Source: an uncultured Pelagibacteraceae bacterium | GTDB lineage: Bacteria > Pseudomonadota > Alphaproteobacteria > Pelagibacterales > Pelagibacteraceae | Direction of reading: 5' to 3' | DNA: 64,000 nucleotides | Assembly (NCBI GenBank): GCA_902567765.1 | Contig: CACFNI010000003.1 | Span: forward strand, 29,444 to 93,443 | Shown here: one piece after another, positions 55,508-64,000 of the stretch | Layout: each line of letters opens with the position of its first letter | How positions within the stretch are numbered: the first letter of the stretch is position 1 | Program-made: the position numbers and the translations under genes | The notes under the pieces: generated by a model | Database searches by the model: none | What the model was told of the DNA's origin: nothing | What the model saw: only the letters and a program-made list of their open reading frames with translations

Positions 55508-58355
55508 TTTTTTTTAGTTCTTTTGTGAATTTGTTTAGTCCTGTCGAATTTGAACCTTTGATCATTAAATAATCATTATTATTTAATTGGTTTTTAATCA
55601 AATCAATTATTTGTAAAGTTTCTCTTAAAATTAATCCTTTTTTTACAGGTTTTATATTTTTAAAGGTTTCTTTCATGTGATTCCCTAAGACATTAATTTT
55701 ATTGATGCTAGAAGAATTAATAATTGGTGCTATTTTTCTATGTTGAATTTTTGAGTGCCTTCCTAACTCCATCATATCTCCTAAAATCATATATTTTTTA
55801 TTACGAGTTTTTATCATATTAAAATTTTGTATAGCGCTTTTTAAGGAAAGCGGATTTGAATTATAACTTTCATCAACTAAATAAATGTTTTTTTTATTTA
55901 TTTTAATTTTTGAAATATCTCCTCTTCCCTCTGGTGTTTGAAAATTCCTAAAAATATTTTTATCCAATTCAAATGGATCTGTAAAATATGAAATAACAGT
56001 TATTACTGCTAGTAGATTTTTTATAAAATTTTCAAAGTTGCTAGATAAATTAAAAAAAGTTTTTTTGTTATTTATTACTACCGAAATTTTAAAATCGTTT
56101 TTATTTCTTGAAATTGACCTAAATTGCACATTAGCTTTTTTATACATGCCAAAAGTCAAAACCTGTAATTTTTTTTTAAGAGCTATTTTTTTATGTAGAG
56201 AAAAAAAGCTATCATCAGCATTTAATATTATTAGCCCACCTGGCTTTATGTTATTGATTATTTCGGCCTTAGCTAAAGCTATTTGATTTATGTTTTTAAA
56301 ATTTTTTGCATGAGCATAGGAAATATTTGTAATTATACCGACGTCAGGATTAATTATTTTAGTTAATCTATCTATTTCACCTTTTTTATCCATGCCAGCT
56401 TCAAAAACCCCATATTCGTGATTTATATTAAGATTAAATAGGCTTAGTGGAACACCATATTTATTATTAAAAGATTTAGGCGAGGAACTTACATTTCCAA
56501 ATCTACTTAAAGTTTCGCTCAAGAGTTCTTTTAAGGAGGTTTTTCCACAACTTCCAGTGATCGCTATAATTTTGGACAAAGAGTTTTGTCTGATAATTTC
56601 AGAGGCTTTTGTTAGGAAAGTAAGTGTATTTTCAACTTTTATTTGTTTGTTCCTTTTTTTGGATTTATCAATTTTATTTACAACGGCTAAAGATGCACCC
56701 TTTTTAAAAGCTTCATTGATAAATTTATTTCCATCCTTATTTTTTCCTTTTATTGCAAAAAAAATATCATTTTTTTTTATTTCTTTTGAATTAATTGATG
56801 CATTTCTAATTTTTCCTTTAAAAGATATTTTTTTGTTTTTTCTTATATCATTTATAATATTAAATTTGAGATCCTTATTTAACTGCTTATTTTTTATCTT
56901 TATATATTTTAGAATACAGTCTTTATCAGAAAAAAAGTTTTTATATTTTCCATAATCCTGTACTTTTTCATGTCCTTTTCCCGCTACAACTAAAATTTCT
57001 CCTGTTCTTAAATTTTGAATACCACGTTTAATAGCTATTTCTCTATTGGAAATCTCATATAATTTGGATCTTATTATTTTTCTTTTAATACTTGCTCTTA
57101 TTTTTTCTGGATCTTCATTTCTAGGGTTATCATCGGTCAAATAAATCTTATCACAATAATTGTTTGCTATTTTCCCCATAATAGGTCTTTTATTTTTATC
57201 TCTTTCTCCGCCACATCCAAAAACTAATGAAATTTTTCTATTTTGAAATTGATCTTTAATATTCTGCAAACATATTTTTAAGGCATCAGGAGTATGTGCA
57301 TAATCTAATATTACTAGTGAATTATTTTTTATTGTCCCAATTTTTTCAAAACGTCCTGGAACAGATTTAATTTTTTTCACAACATTAACTACTTTTCTAA
57401 ATTCAATATTGCTCATATTTGCTGCAATCATCGACATTAAAAGATTTTTTAATTGAACTTTACCAATCAAATTTAATTCGAGAGTATAAAACTTATTTTT
57501 ATAGTTAATTTTCAAACTTTGTTTTTCTCCCTCATATTTATGAGAGATGAGATTTAAGTCCGCTGACTTAGCCGATATCGTATTTAATTTAAGTTTTTTT
57601 CTTCTTACTATTGACTTTATTTTTTTATACTCTGGAATATCTAAATCAGTAATTACATTTGAATTTTTCTGTAATAATTTTTTGAACAAATGAAGTTTTG
57701 AATTTAAATAGTCTTTAAAAGATTTATGATAATCTAAGTGATCTCGGGATAAATTAGTGAATATTCCAATTTTAAAGTTCAGCCCGTCAAGACGATGTTG
57801 TTTTAAACCATGACTCGAGGCTTCTAATATTACATCATCAATATTTTGATCCTTTAATTTAAGTAGATGTTTGCATAATTCTATAGGATCAATTGTAGTA
57901 TTTTCTAAATTTTTTTTGTTTGAATTTGTTTGAATTCCTAAAGTTCCAATTGATGCCACCTTCTTTTTATTAAATTTTAATATTTGTAAATAAAAATTAG
58001 CAATTGATGATTTGCCATTTGTCCCCGTTACTGCAATTAGATTCCTGGGTTTTTTTTTATAAACTTTATTTGCAATTTCAGCGATTAATTTTCTTACATT
58101 CGAAGATTTTATAAACAAGACATCATTTTTTTTTCCCTCAAAATTACTATTTGATATTATTGTTTTTGCGCCATTTTTTATTGCGTGGGATATATATCTA
58201 TTTCCATCATTATTATTTCCTTTAACTGCAAAAAAAATAAAGTTTTTTTTGCAGTTTGCGCTATTAAAACTAAAACCTGAAAATTTATGGTTTTTAAATT
58301 TTGAATTAATATTTTTAAAGTAATTCCCTATCAACATAAGGTTATTTAACTTCAA
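55497..58355 (-). CDS. murEF: MurE-MurF fusion (meso-DAP ligase plus D-Ala-D-Ala adding enzyme)
   Basis: A 952-aa protein with two complete Mur ligases. Residues 1 to about 487 are MurE: SANCKKNFIFFAVKG, ATP site VTGTNGKSSIANFY, HGLKQHRLDG, and DNPRNEDP, the motif for meso-diaminopimelate. From about 500 to 952 is MurF: SINSKEIKKNDIFFAIKG, ITGSCGKTSLKEL, DESYNSNPLSL and LGDMMELG. There is no stop or frameshift between them. Consecutive cytoplasmic steps are thus joined in one chain. It overlaps both ftsI (14 nt) and mraY (11 nt). MurE-MurF fusions are known in some bacteria. Confidence 0.94.
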   Translation of the reverse strand: MKLNNLMLIGNYFKNINSKFKNHKFSGFSFNSANCKKNFIFFAVKGNNNDGNRYISHAIKNGAKTIISNSNFEGKKNDVLFIKSSNVRKLIAEIANKVYKKKPRNLIAVTGTNGKSSIANFYLQILKFNKKKVASIGTLGIQTNSNKKNLENTTIDPIELCKHLLKLKDQNIDDVILEASSHGLKQHRLDGLNFKIGIFTNLSRDHLDYHKSFKDYLNSKLHLFKKLLQKNSNVITDLDIPEYKKIKSIVRRKKLKLNTISAKSADLNLISHKYEGEKQSLKINYKNKFYTLELNLIGKVQLKNLLMSMIAANMSNIEFRKVVNVVKKIKSVPGRFEKIGTIKNNSLVILDYAHTPDALKICLQNIKDQFQNRKISLVFGCGGERDKNKRPIMGKIANNYCDKIYLTDDNPRNEDPEKIRASIKRKIIRSKLYEISNREIAIKRGIQNLRTGEILVVAGKGHEKVQDYGKYKNFFSDKDCILKYIKIKNKQLNKDLKFNIINDIRKNKKISFKGKIRNASINSKEIKKNDIFFAIKGKNKDGNKFINEAFKKGASLAVVNKIDKSKKRNKQIKVENTLTFLTKASEIIRQNSLSKIIAITGSCGKTSLKELLSETLSRFGNVSSSPKSFNNKYGVPLSLFNLNINHEYGVFEAGMDKKGEIDRLTKIINPDVGIITNISYAHAKNFKNINQIALAKAEIINNIKPGGLIILNADDSFFSLHKKIALKKKLQVLTFGMYKKANVQFRSISRNKNDFKISVVINNKKTFFNLSSNFENFIKNLLAVITVISYFTDPFELDKNIFRNFQTPEGRGDISKIKINKKNIYLVDESYNSNPLSLKSAIQNFNMIKTRNKKYMILGDMMELGRHSKIQHRKIAPIINSSSINKINVLGNHMKETFKNIKPVKKGLILRETLQIIDLIKNQLNNNDYLMIKGSNSTGLNKFTKELKKNVI

Positions 58356-60033
58356 TATATTTTGTGGCTAAAATAGGTCCAATTTTTTCTATTATTTTGC
58401 CTGCAACCTCGACAGATGTCCACCCAGCCGTATTGTATGCAGTTCCCTTATACTTCCAACCTGAACCATCATTGTAATGATAAATATAATCTTTGCTCGG
58501 TTTAGGTTCATCCAATAAAGTTACTAAAACATATTGTGGTTTGGAGGTTGGAAAAACAGCAGCAAAAGTATTTACTTTATTCTTTGAATATTTGCCTCCT
58601 ATTGTTTTTTGAGCGGTGCCTGTTTTTCCACCAACTTGGTAGCCATCAATATTAGCAAATCCTGCTGTTCCCTCTTTTGTGGAAACAATTTTCCTTAACA
58701 TTTTATTTATCTTTTTTGATACACCATCGTTTAAAATTTTACTTTTTATTTTATTTTCAGAAATATTTTTTTTAATTAATGTAGGCCTTATATTGTAGCC
58801 ACCATTTGAAATTATTGCGTAAGCTTTTGCTAATTGTAGGGGCGTTGTAGTTATACCGTGCCCAAATGATGATGTGGCTAGTTTACACTTTCCCCATCTA
58901 AATGGGATAGGTTGACCAACTTCTTCAATATCAAATTCAATTTTTTTTAAAACACCAATTTTCTCTAGAAAATTTTTAAATTTTTCTATGCCTAACATTT
59001 GTGCAATTCTGACCGATCCAATATTCCCAGATCTTATTAAAATTTCCTCTGCTGTTAGATTGGCTGGAATTTCATTATCATATTCTCTAATTGGTCTTCC
59101 AGCGCAAGTGATACTTTTTGGCAAGTCTTCAAAAATAGTCCCTGGTTCAATCTCTCCCTCGTTGATTCCTGCCGCCACAGTGAATGTTTTAAAAACTGAA
59201 CCAAGTTCATATACACCTTTTGTTGCTCTATTAATATATTTCTCGTCATTAATCTTTTCTCTTTTATTAAGGTTGAAATCAGGTAAAGAAACCATTGAAA
59301 TAATATTACCATTCTTTACGTTCATTAAAATTGCTGCTGATCCTTTGCTTCTAAAAATATCTTCGAATTTTAAAAGTTCCTCTCTTACTAAAAATTGAAT
59401 ATCAGTATCAACTGTCAATTCTAATGGTTCTTTTCTAGTTTTAAGTTCATAATCGAAAAATTTTTCAATACCCGAAATTCCATTATTATCATTATCTATT
59501 TGACCAATTACATGGCTAAACAAATTTTCTTGAGGATAAATTCTTGTTAATTTTTCCTCAAAAATAATAGATTTTTCTCCAAGTAAACGGAGTTTTTCAT
59601 ACTGCTCATGACTAATTTTTTTTTTTAGGTAAAAGAATTTTTTCTTATAAATTTTTTTTTTTATTTTAGAAAAATCTTTATTAAGAAAAATTAACTTTAA
59701 ATTTACGATTAGTTTTTTTTTATCCTTAACAAGGTTTGGATTAATACCTACATCTATAGTTCTTACTGATTTTACTATAAAGCCACCGTTATTATCAATT
59801 ATATCAGCTCTATAGTTTGACTTTATGCGATAGTTATTGTTTTCCTCTTTAGCAATGTTTAGGCCGCCCAAATATACAACTCTTATTGAATATATTGAAC
59901 AAATAATTAAAAAAATAAAAAATATGAATGCAATCCTGTTGAAAGTAATATTTAAATTTGACTTATTTTTTTTATATAGAAATTCACTTTCGTAATCTTC
60001 TATAACTATTCTTTCAAAATTATTTTCACTCAT
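58342..60033 (-). CDS. ftsI: FtsI, septal penicillin-binding protein 3
   Basis: A 563-aa class B PBP with one N-terminal membrane helix (about residues 30-52), the pedestal domain, and a transpeptidase domain with SVFK (active-site Ser, about 280), SGN, and KTGTAQ. It cross-links septal peptidoglycan with FtsW. It overlaps ftsL by 8 nt and the MurEF gene by 14 nt. Confidence 0.95.
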   Translation of the reverse strand: MSENNFERIVIEDYESEFLYKKNKSNLNITFNRIAFIFFIFLIICSIYSIRVVYLGGLNIAKEENNNYRIKSNYRADIIDNNGGFIVKSVRTIDVGINPNLVKDKKKLIVNLKLIFLNKDFSKIKKKIYKKKFFYLKKKISHEQYEKLRLLGEKSIIFEEKLTRIYPQENLFSHVIGQIDNDNNGISGIEKFFDYELKTRKEPLELTVDTDIQFLVREELLKFEDIFRSKGSAAILMNVKNGNIISMVSLPDFNLNKREKINDEKYINRATKGVYELGSVFKTFTVAAGINEGEIEPGTIFEDLPKSITCAGRPIREYDNEIPANLTAEEILIRSGNIGSVRIAQMLGIEKFKNFLEKIGVLKKIEFDIEEVGQPIPFRWGKCKLATSSFGHGITTTPLQLAKAYAIISNGGYNIRPTLIKKNISENKIKSKILNDGVSKKINKMLRKIVSTKEGTAGFANIDGYQVGGKTGTAQKTIGGKYSKNKVNTFAAVFPTSKPQYVLVTLLDEPKPSKDYIYHYNDGSGWKYKGTAYNTAGWTSVEVAGKIIEKIGPILATKYIEVK

Positions 60034-60334
60034 TATTAATTATTTTGAAATCTTGAATTGATATTTTTTCATCATTTATAATTAATTTTTTTATTTGATT
60101 AATTTCAATTTTGGACAGTTCATCCTCAAAGTATAGAGATTGGTAATCTAATAATTTTTTAGGGTTTGTTAGATAATTATAATCAAGTCGAATAAGCTCA
60201 TATTCATCTTTTAATAAACTTATATTTTCCTTTATATTGAAAATTTGGTTTTCTAATCTTATTGTAGAGTTTTTAGTTAAAGTTGTACCTACTACTAAAA
60301 AAATAATTATTATAAACAAAAATATTTTCTTCAT
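60026..60334 (-). CDS. ftsL: FtsL-like division protein
   Basis: A 102-aa bitopic protein: membrane helix at about residues 3-19 and a coiled coil at about 25-60 ([34 protein letters not shown]). The family is poorly conserved; size, topology, the L-x(n)-YLTNP ending of the coil, and the place between rsmH and ftsI support FtsL. It would join FtsB and FtsQ in the periplasm. It overlaps rsmH by 4 nt. Confidence 0.8.
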   Translation of the reverse strand: MKKIFLFIIIIFLVVGTTLTKNSTIRLENQIFNIKENISLLKDEYELIRLDYNYLTNPKKLLDYQSLYFEDELSKIEINQIKKLIINDEKISIQDFKIINNE

Positions 60335-61341
60335 AATTTTTTTGAATAATTTTCGATATCAATTAAATATTTAAATTTACTAAAAATATCTGTCTCAAAA
60401 TCATAAAATTCACACTTTTTAACTGCATATCTTAATTTGGCTGATCTTGATGGTGGGTTTTGCTTTACTTCAATTGAAGAGGGTAATATTGGTTTTTTAC
60501 TAATAAGATTAAGAAGGTTTTTTTTTGTCTTAGTTTTGGGGACATATCTCGAAATACTTTTTGCTTCAGACAAACTTTTAAAAAAATATTTAATTATTTT
60601 ATCCTCTAAAGAGTGGAAACTTACAACTGCAATAATTCCATCTTTTTTTAAAGTTTTTGTTGCATTTATAAGTCCATAAATTAGTTCACTTATTTCTTTA
60701 TTTACAAATATTCTCAGGGCTTGAAAAACTTTTGTGGAACTATGAATCTTAAAGTTTTTTATTTTTTTGGTTCTTTCAATTATTTTTACTAAATCTTCAG
60801 TATTTATTTTTTTAATTTTTCGTTTTATAACTATTTCTCTTGCAATTTTTTTACTTTCTCTTTCTTCTCCAAAAAATTTAAATATTTTTTCTAATTCTAT
60901 TTCATCAAGTTTATTAATCACATCCGAGGCAGAAAAATCGTTAAGACCCATTTTCATATTTAAATCTCCTTTTGAATCAAAAGATAGTCCCTTTTTTTTA
61001 TCTTTTATTTGTACATAGGAATAGCCAAGGTCAAAAATTATAGCTTTTATATTCTCATTTTTAAGTTTTAAATTATTTAACTGGCTGAATTTCAAATTTT
61101 TGAAAAAAAATCTCTCTTCAAACTTTGACTTTATATCTAAACTTTTTTTAAAAGAATCTTCATCTCTATCAATTGCGATTACTTTTGTACCTGCAAATTC
61201 TAAAATTCTTGATGAGTAGCCACCTTGACCAAAAGTGCAATCAATATATGTGCCACCATATTGAGGGGAAATAATGCTAATAATTTCATTTAGCAGTACC
61301 GGGTAATGCATATGCTTTTCCGGTAATATAGTGGCACACAT
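60331..61341 (-). CDS. rsmH: 16S rRNA (cytosine1402-N4)-methyltransferase
   Basis: A 336-aa RsmH (MraW). Motifs: [25 protein letters not shown] (SAM site), [11 protein letters not shown] (usually LGVSS), [14 protein letters not shown], and [19 protein letters not shown] at 61341 or Met11 at 61311 are both possible starts; the latter matches the usual family beginning. It follows ftsZ by 18 nt, which replaces the usual direct mraZ-rsmH junction. Confidence 0.95.
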   Translation of the reverse strand: MCATILPEKHMHYPVLLNEIISIISPQYGGTYIDCTFGQGGYSSRILEFAGTKVIAIDRDEDSFKKSLDIKSKFEERFFFKNLKFSQLNNLKLKNENIKAIIFDLGYSYVQIKDKKKGLSFDSKGDLNMKMGLNDFSASDVINKLDEIELEKIFKFFGEERESKKIAREIVIKRKIKKINTEDLVKIIERTKKIKNFKIHSSTKVFQALRIFVNKEISELIYGLINATKTLKKDGIIAVVSFHSLEDKIIKYFFKSLSEAKSISRYVPKTKTKKNLLNLISKKPILPSSIEVKQNPPSRSAKLRYAVKKCEFYDFETDIFSKFKYLIDIENYSKKL

Positions 61342-61359
61342 TTGTTTTTTCGAAGACCA

Positions 61360-62796
61360 TTAATTTTTTTGTCTCCGTAAAAAAGCTGGAATTTCGAAAT
61401 CCTCATCTTCTTTATCATCCTCACTTTCCGAAGATGTAATTTCATGAATTTTATTATCCTCGTTAGAATTAAAAAGATCTGGAGTTTCTTCCTCAATTCC
61501 AAAGTTTTCTAATCCGTTTGAAGTTTCTTCTTTTGTCTCTTCCATGGCAGGCTGAGGATCTTCCACCTCAGTTGTTTCAATTTTAGGACTGGTTCCTCCT
61601 GTATCTTCTGTATTTAGTACATGTGCATCAACTAAATCAGATGATGTCTCTACCTCATTTAAAACTTCATTTTCAAGTTTTAATGCATTCGCTCCACTTG
61701 TCATAGTGTTAGACATGGTAGCAGATAAATTAAAATTATTAGGATTATTAATATTTGAAAAATCAGAGTATCCAGGATTTCTATTTTGAATCCTATGAAC
61801 CATATTAATTACTGATTTAGATTCAGGCTGTTGTCCATCAAGAGCAGTAGCAACAATTGAAACTCTCATTATGCCCTCGAGAGCAGGATCGGTTATTGCT
61901 CCAATTATTAATTCTGCCTCTGGATCAACCTCTGCTCTTACTTTATTTACAGCTTCATCAACTTCAAAAAGTTTAAGATCTTTTCCGCCAGTTATATTTA
62001 CTAATAACCCTTTAGCGCCCTTCAGTGTATAGTCGTCAATCAATTGATTGGTAATTGCCATTTCAGCTGCTTTTGCTGCCCTTCCTTCACCCTCAGCTTC
62101 GCCTGTTCCCATCATTGCTTTGCCCATTGAACTCATAACATGTTCAACATCTGCAAAATCTAGATTTATTAGACCAGGTCTTACCATCAAGTCTGTTATA
62201 CTTTGTACTCCGTGAAGCAAAACATGATTTGAAAGTTCAAAAGATTCCTCAAATGTAGTTTGTTCGCTTGCTACTTTAAACAAATTTTGATTTGGTATTA
62301 CAATAATTGTATCAACATGTTTTCTAAGTTCTTCCAAACCTTGTTGTGCTCTTCTCATTCTAGAGGGACCTTCATATAAAAATGGTAGAGTAACAACTCC
62401 AACTGTTAAAATATTTAATTCTTTTGCAGCCCTTGCAATTACATGTGCAGATCCAGTTCCTGTTCCACCGCCCATCCCTGCAGTTATAAAAACCATGTTT
62501 GCACCCTGAAGAACATTTACTATATCATTTAACGATTCATCGGCTGCAGCCTGACCAATATCTAGTTTAGATCCAGCTCCTAATCCTTTTGTCAAATTCA
62601 ATCCGATTTGGATTTTCTGTTTAGCTTTACTATGTTTAAGGTCTTGAGCGTCAGTGTTTACAGCTATGAATTCTACTCCTTGAAGACCGTTATCTATCAT
62701 TCCATTAATTGCATTTCCTCCGGCTCCGCCAACCCCAAGAACTAATATTCTTGGTTTTAATTCTCTTATATCTGGTGTTTTAAAATTTATTGTCAT
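61360..62796 (-). CDS. ftsZ: Cell division GTPase FtsZ
   Basis: A 478-aa tubulin-like GTPase. Visible are [10 protein letters not shown] near 21-30, the tubulin signature GGGTGTG at 109-115, and NLDFADV of the T7 loop. Residues about 330-460 are an acidic, unstructured linker. The C-terminal peptide [12 protein letters not shown] (467-478) is the conserved tail that docks FtsA and other partners. It has the strongest ribosome binding site in the region. It lies between mraZ and rsmH instead of after ftsA. Confidence 0.97.
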   Translation of the reverse strand: MTINFKTPDIRELKPRILVLGVGGAGGNAINGMIDNGLQGVEFIAVNTDAQDLKHSKAKQKIQIGLNLTKGLGAGSKLDIGQAAADESLNDIVNVLQGANMVFITAGMGGGTGTGSAHVIARAAKELNILTVGVVTLPFLYEGPSRMRRAQQGLEELRKHVDTIIVIPNQNLFKVASEQTTFEESFELSNHVLLHGVQSITDLMVRPGLINLDFADVEHVMSSMGKAMMGTGEAEGEGRAAKAAEMAITNQLIDDYTLKGAKGLLVNITGGKDLKLFEVDEAVNKVRAEVDPEAELIIGAITDPALEGIMRVSIVATALDGQQPESKSVINMVHRIQNRNPGYSDFSNINNPNNFNLSATMSNTMTSGANALKLENEVLNEVETSSDLVDAHVLNTEDTGGTSPKIETTEVEDPQPAMEETKEETSNGLENFGIEEETPDLFNSNEDNKIHEITSSESEDDKEDEDFEIPAFLRRQKN

Positions 62797-62968
62797 TTAT
62801 CCCCTCTCCATTTTTTATTAATTTATAGTTTTTTTCTAACTTATCGAAAGTATTGGTCCAAAAATCATATGCCCAAGTACCTTCGATAGATTTTTCTATT
62901 GCTGTTAAACAATTATTTTGAAGATTTTCTATCTTTTGCATTAAAATAATTTGTTCCATCTTTCTCAT
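62780..62968 (-). CDS. 62-aa protein between mraZ and ftsZ, function unknown
   Basis: The frame starts at 62968 in a TAATG overlap with the mraZ stop and ends 17 nt inside ftsZ, so it is translationally embedded between the two. The predicted protein is mostly helical: residues 1-30 look amphipathic ([18 protein letters not shown]..), then an aromatic cluster [20 protein letters not shown] (31-50). The tight junctions on both sides and the aromatic core argue that it is real. I do not recognise a family. Confidence 0.55.
   Translation of the reverse strand: MRKMEQIILMQKIENLQNNCLTAIEKSIEGTWAYDFWTNTFDKLEKNYKLIKNGEGINDNKF
62801..62809 (-). promoter_or_regulatory. ftsZ: Shine-Dalgarno of ftsZ within the 62-aa ORF
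   Basis: GGAGAGGGG on the minus strand, 4 nt before the ftsZ ATG. It is encoded in the NGEG codons near the end of the preceding small ORF. Confidence 0.65.
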
Positions 62969-63423
62969 TATTTTTTACCCATCTCTTCCCATTTAAGGCT
63001 TGCTCGATTTATATTGGATTTTTTTCTTGCTTGGGCCTTAAATTTTTCAAATGCAGTTGGCTCCCAAATTTGAAATGTCTTTCCTTGGCCAACAAATAAC
63101 ATGCTATTTTTAATTTTTGCATGTTTTAATAGTTTCGATGTTAAAGAAATTCTTCCCTCGCTATCAAACTGTAAATTAATACTTTCAGACAAAATTGATG
63201 TTGCAAAGTAATCTTTCTTTTCTTCAAAAGGATTCAAAGCATCGATTGCATTTGAAATTTTTTCTATTCTATCTTGTGGCCATGCTTCTATTGATTGATT
63301 ATTAAATGATGGATAGCAAACTACTCCATTGTAGCCTAAATTTGAAAGATATGATCTAAAACTAGCAGGCACAGAAACCCGTCCCTTTTTGTCCAGTTTG
63401 TTTTCGTAAGTAGATAAAAACAT
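62968..63423 (-). CDS. mraZ: MraZ, transcriptional regulator of the dcw cluster
   Basis: A 151-aa protein with two AbrB-like swapped-hairpin halves: KLDKKGRVSVPASFRSYL (residues 10-27) and INLQFDSEGRISLTSKLLKHA (about 86-106), each with the family DxxGR pattern. MraZ forms rings and binds repeats upstream of its own gene; three such repeats are visible at 63451-63475. It is the first gene of the dcw operon. Confidence 0.95.
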   Translation of the reverse strand: MFLSTYENKLDKKGRVSVPASFRSYLSNLGYNGVVCYPSFNNQSIEAWPQDRIEKISNAIDALNPFEEKKDYFATSILSESINLQFDSEGRISLTSKLLKHAKIKNSMLFVGQGKTFQIWEPTAFEKFKAQARKKSNINRASLKWEEMGKK

Positions 63424-63450
63424 ATTTCATAATTTCCCTTTTCCCTTATT

Positions 63451-63475
63451 TGGGAACATATGGGATATTATGGGT
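63451..63475. promoter_or_regulatory. Three TGGGN repeats at 10-bp spacing, candidate MraZ operator
   Basis: On the plus strand TGGGA (63451), TGGGA (63461) and TGGGT (63471) are separated by exactly 5 nt each, the arrangement reported for E. coli MraZ sites. They lie 28-52 nt upstream of the mraZ ATG and overlap the predicted -10 box, which would suit autorepression. Here the TGGG reads on the strand opposite to mraZ. Confidence 0.6.
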
Positions 63476-63493
63476 TTTCAACCTACACGTCAA
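63465..63493 (-). promoter_or_regulatory. Candidate promoter of mraZ and the dcw cluster
   Basis: On the minus strand TTGACG (63488-63493), a 17-nt spacer and TAATAT (63465-63470) give a near-consensus sigma-70 promoter about 42 nt before the mraZ ATG. Confidence 0.55.
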
Positions 63494-63563
63494 TAACTAA
63501 TTTAAGCCTTGATATACTTAAATTTTGAAACGGTTTGTATGTTGAATTGTTAGAGTTTAGAAA

Positions 63564-63919
63564 GCCAGATAAACTATAAGCCGGGTTCTGTCGTTTAAAC
63601 TTATCATTTATCTAGGCCTAAGATCGCTCTTAGGCTCAAGCAACTAACCCAGATGACTAGCCAAAGACAGCTTTTAGTTTTTCAACAATGTCATCTCTAC
63701 TCAGTCTTGCTCTCAGTGGGGTTTTCCATGCGCTAATTGTTACCAATGTAGCCGGTGTGCTCTTACCACACCTTTTCACCCTTGCCTTGATGAGGCGGTT
63801 TATTTTCTGTGGCACTATCCCTAGGGTTTCCCCCGCCAGGCATTACCTGGCACTGCGTCTTTGTAGAGCCCGGACTTTCCTCTTTAAAATAATTTAAAGC
63901 GATAAGTCGTTTATCTGGC
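63564..63919 (-). ncRNA. rnpB: RNase P RNA (class A)
   Basis: On the minus strand the ends pair (GCCAGATAAAC at the 5' end with GTTTATCTGGC at the 3' end). The conserved P4 halves and flanks are present: GAGGAAAGTCCGGGCTC near the 5' end and ACAGAACCCGGCTTATAG near the 3' end, as well as GGGGGAAACCC, GTGCCACAGAAA and AAGGGTGAAAAGGTG segments of the catalytic and specificity regions. Length about 356 nt. It processes tRNA 5' ends and probably also the permuted tmRNA precursor. It precedes mraZ on the same strand. Confidence 0.95.
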
Positions 63920-63925
63920 AATAGC

Positions 63926-63953
63926 AAAATATTCTTAATTTTTAGTTTTTCAA
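63926..63953 (-). promoter_or_regulatory. Candidate rnpB promoter
   Basis: On the minus strand TTGAAA (63948-63953), a 16-nt spacer and TATTTT (63926-63931) stand 6 nt before the 5' end of rnpB. The remaining bases to 64000 show nothing else. Confidence 0.4.
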
Positions 63954-64000
63954 GAAAATAATGATTAATTCTAGATCAAGTTTTTACTTATTTTTAAGCA

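Noticed and set aside
63688..63897. 69-codon plus-strand open frame near the right end
   Set aside because: It lies wholly antisense within the RNase P RNA gene, whose conserved P4 and end pairing are clear.

Overview
The window looks like a piece of a streamlined, very AT-rich alphaproteobacterial genome, most likely Pelagibacterales (SAR11). This is inferred from the compact AT-rich genes, the 1-20 nt overlaps or gaps between most genes, a circularly permuted (two-piece, alphaproteobacterial-type) tmRNA gene, ThyX as the thymidylate synthase, and an rnpB gene upstream of mraZ. No transposase, integrase, CRISPR array, rRNA or tRNA was recognised.

Layout. 1-4703: the end of a type IV pilus locus (a secreted protein cut by the window edge, PilX/PilW/PilV/FimT-like minor pilins, PilT). 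4819-11898: a cell-shape operon headed by leuA (leuA-mreB-mreC-mreD-mrdA-rodA). 11985-15337: branched-chain amino-acid genes ilvB-ilvH-ilvC. 15444-20834: hflK-hflC-DUF2065-degQ-miaA followed by a UbiA-family gene resembling decaprenyl-phosphate phosphoribosyltransferase. 20884-24801: divergent mrp, a propeller/autotransporter surface protein and thyX. 24934-35388: an accessory surface-glycan region centred on the tmRNA gene. 35391-44491: mazG-like, fumC, an AsmA-like gene, uvrD, pepP, ligA. 44495-63423: bamD and lpxC followed by a nearly complete division and cell wall (dcw) cluster, all on the minus strand. 63564-63919: RNase P RNA.

The glycan region has two arms. Left of the tmRNA, on the minus strand, is a five-gene operon: GT-C enzyme, rfbF, an RfbH/ColD-like PMP enzyme, a GT2 enzyme and an RfbG-like dehydratase. 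Its logic is a CDP-linked deoxyhexose. Right of the tmRNA, on the plus strand, is a tightly overlapping trio: DprE1-like oxidase, DprE2-like reductase and a GT-C membrane enzyme. With the UbiA gene at 15.4 kb these give most of the mycobacterial-type route to polyprenyl-phospho-D-arabinofuranose. Between the tmRNA and dprE1 is a 213-bp unit: a 57-codon membrane ORF flanked by perfect 24-bp direct copies of the 3' end of the tmRNA gene, which looks like an att-type duplication.

The dcw cluster is unusual in several ways. ftsZ lies at its head between mraZ and rsmH, preceded by a small overlapping ORF. The FtsA-like protein is only 236 aa and appears to lack the nucleotide-binding and FtsZ-binding 2A/2B subdomains while keeping an amphipathic C-terminal tip. 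murE and murF are fused. murD is interrupted by a one-base frameshift in an A8 tract. Three TGGGN repeats at 10-bp spacing overlap the predicted mraZ promoter. All functional statements rest on reading motifs and gene order; no database search was run.
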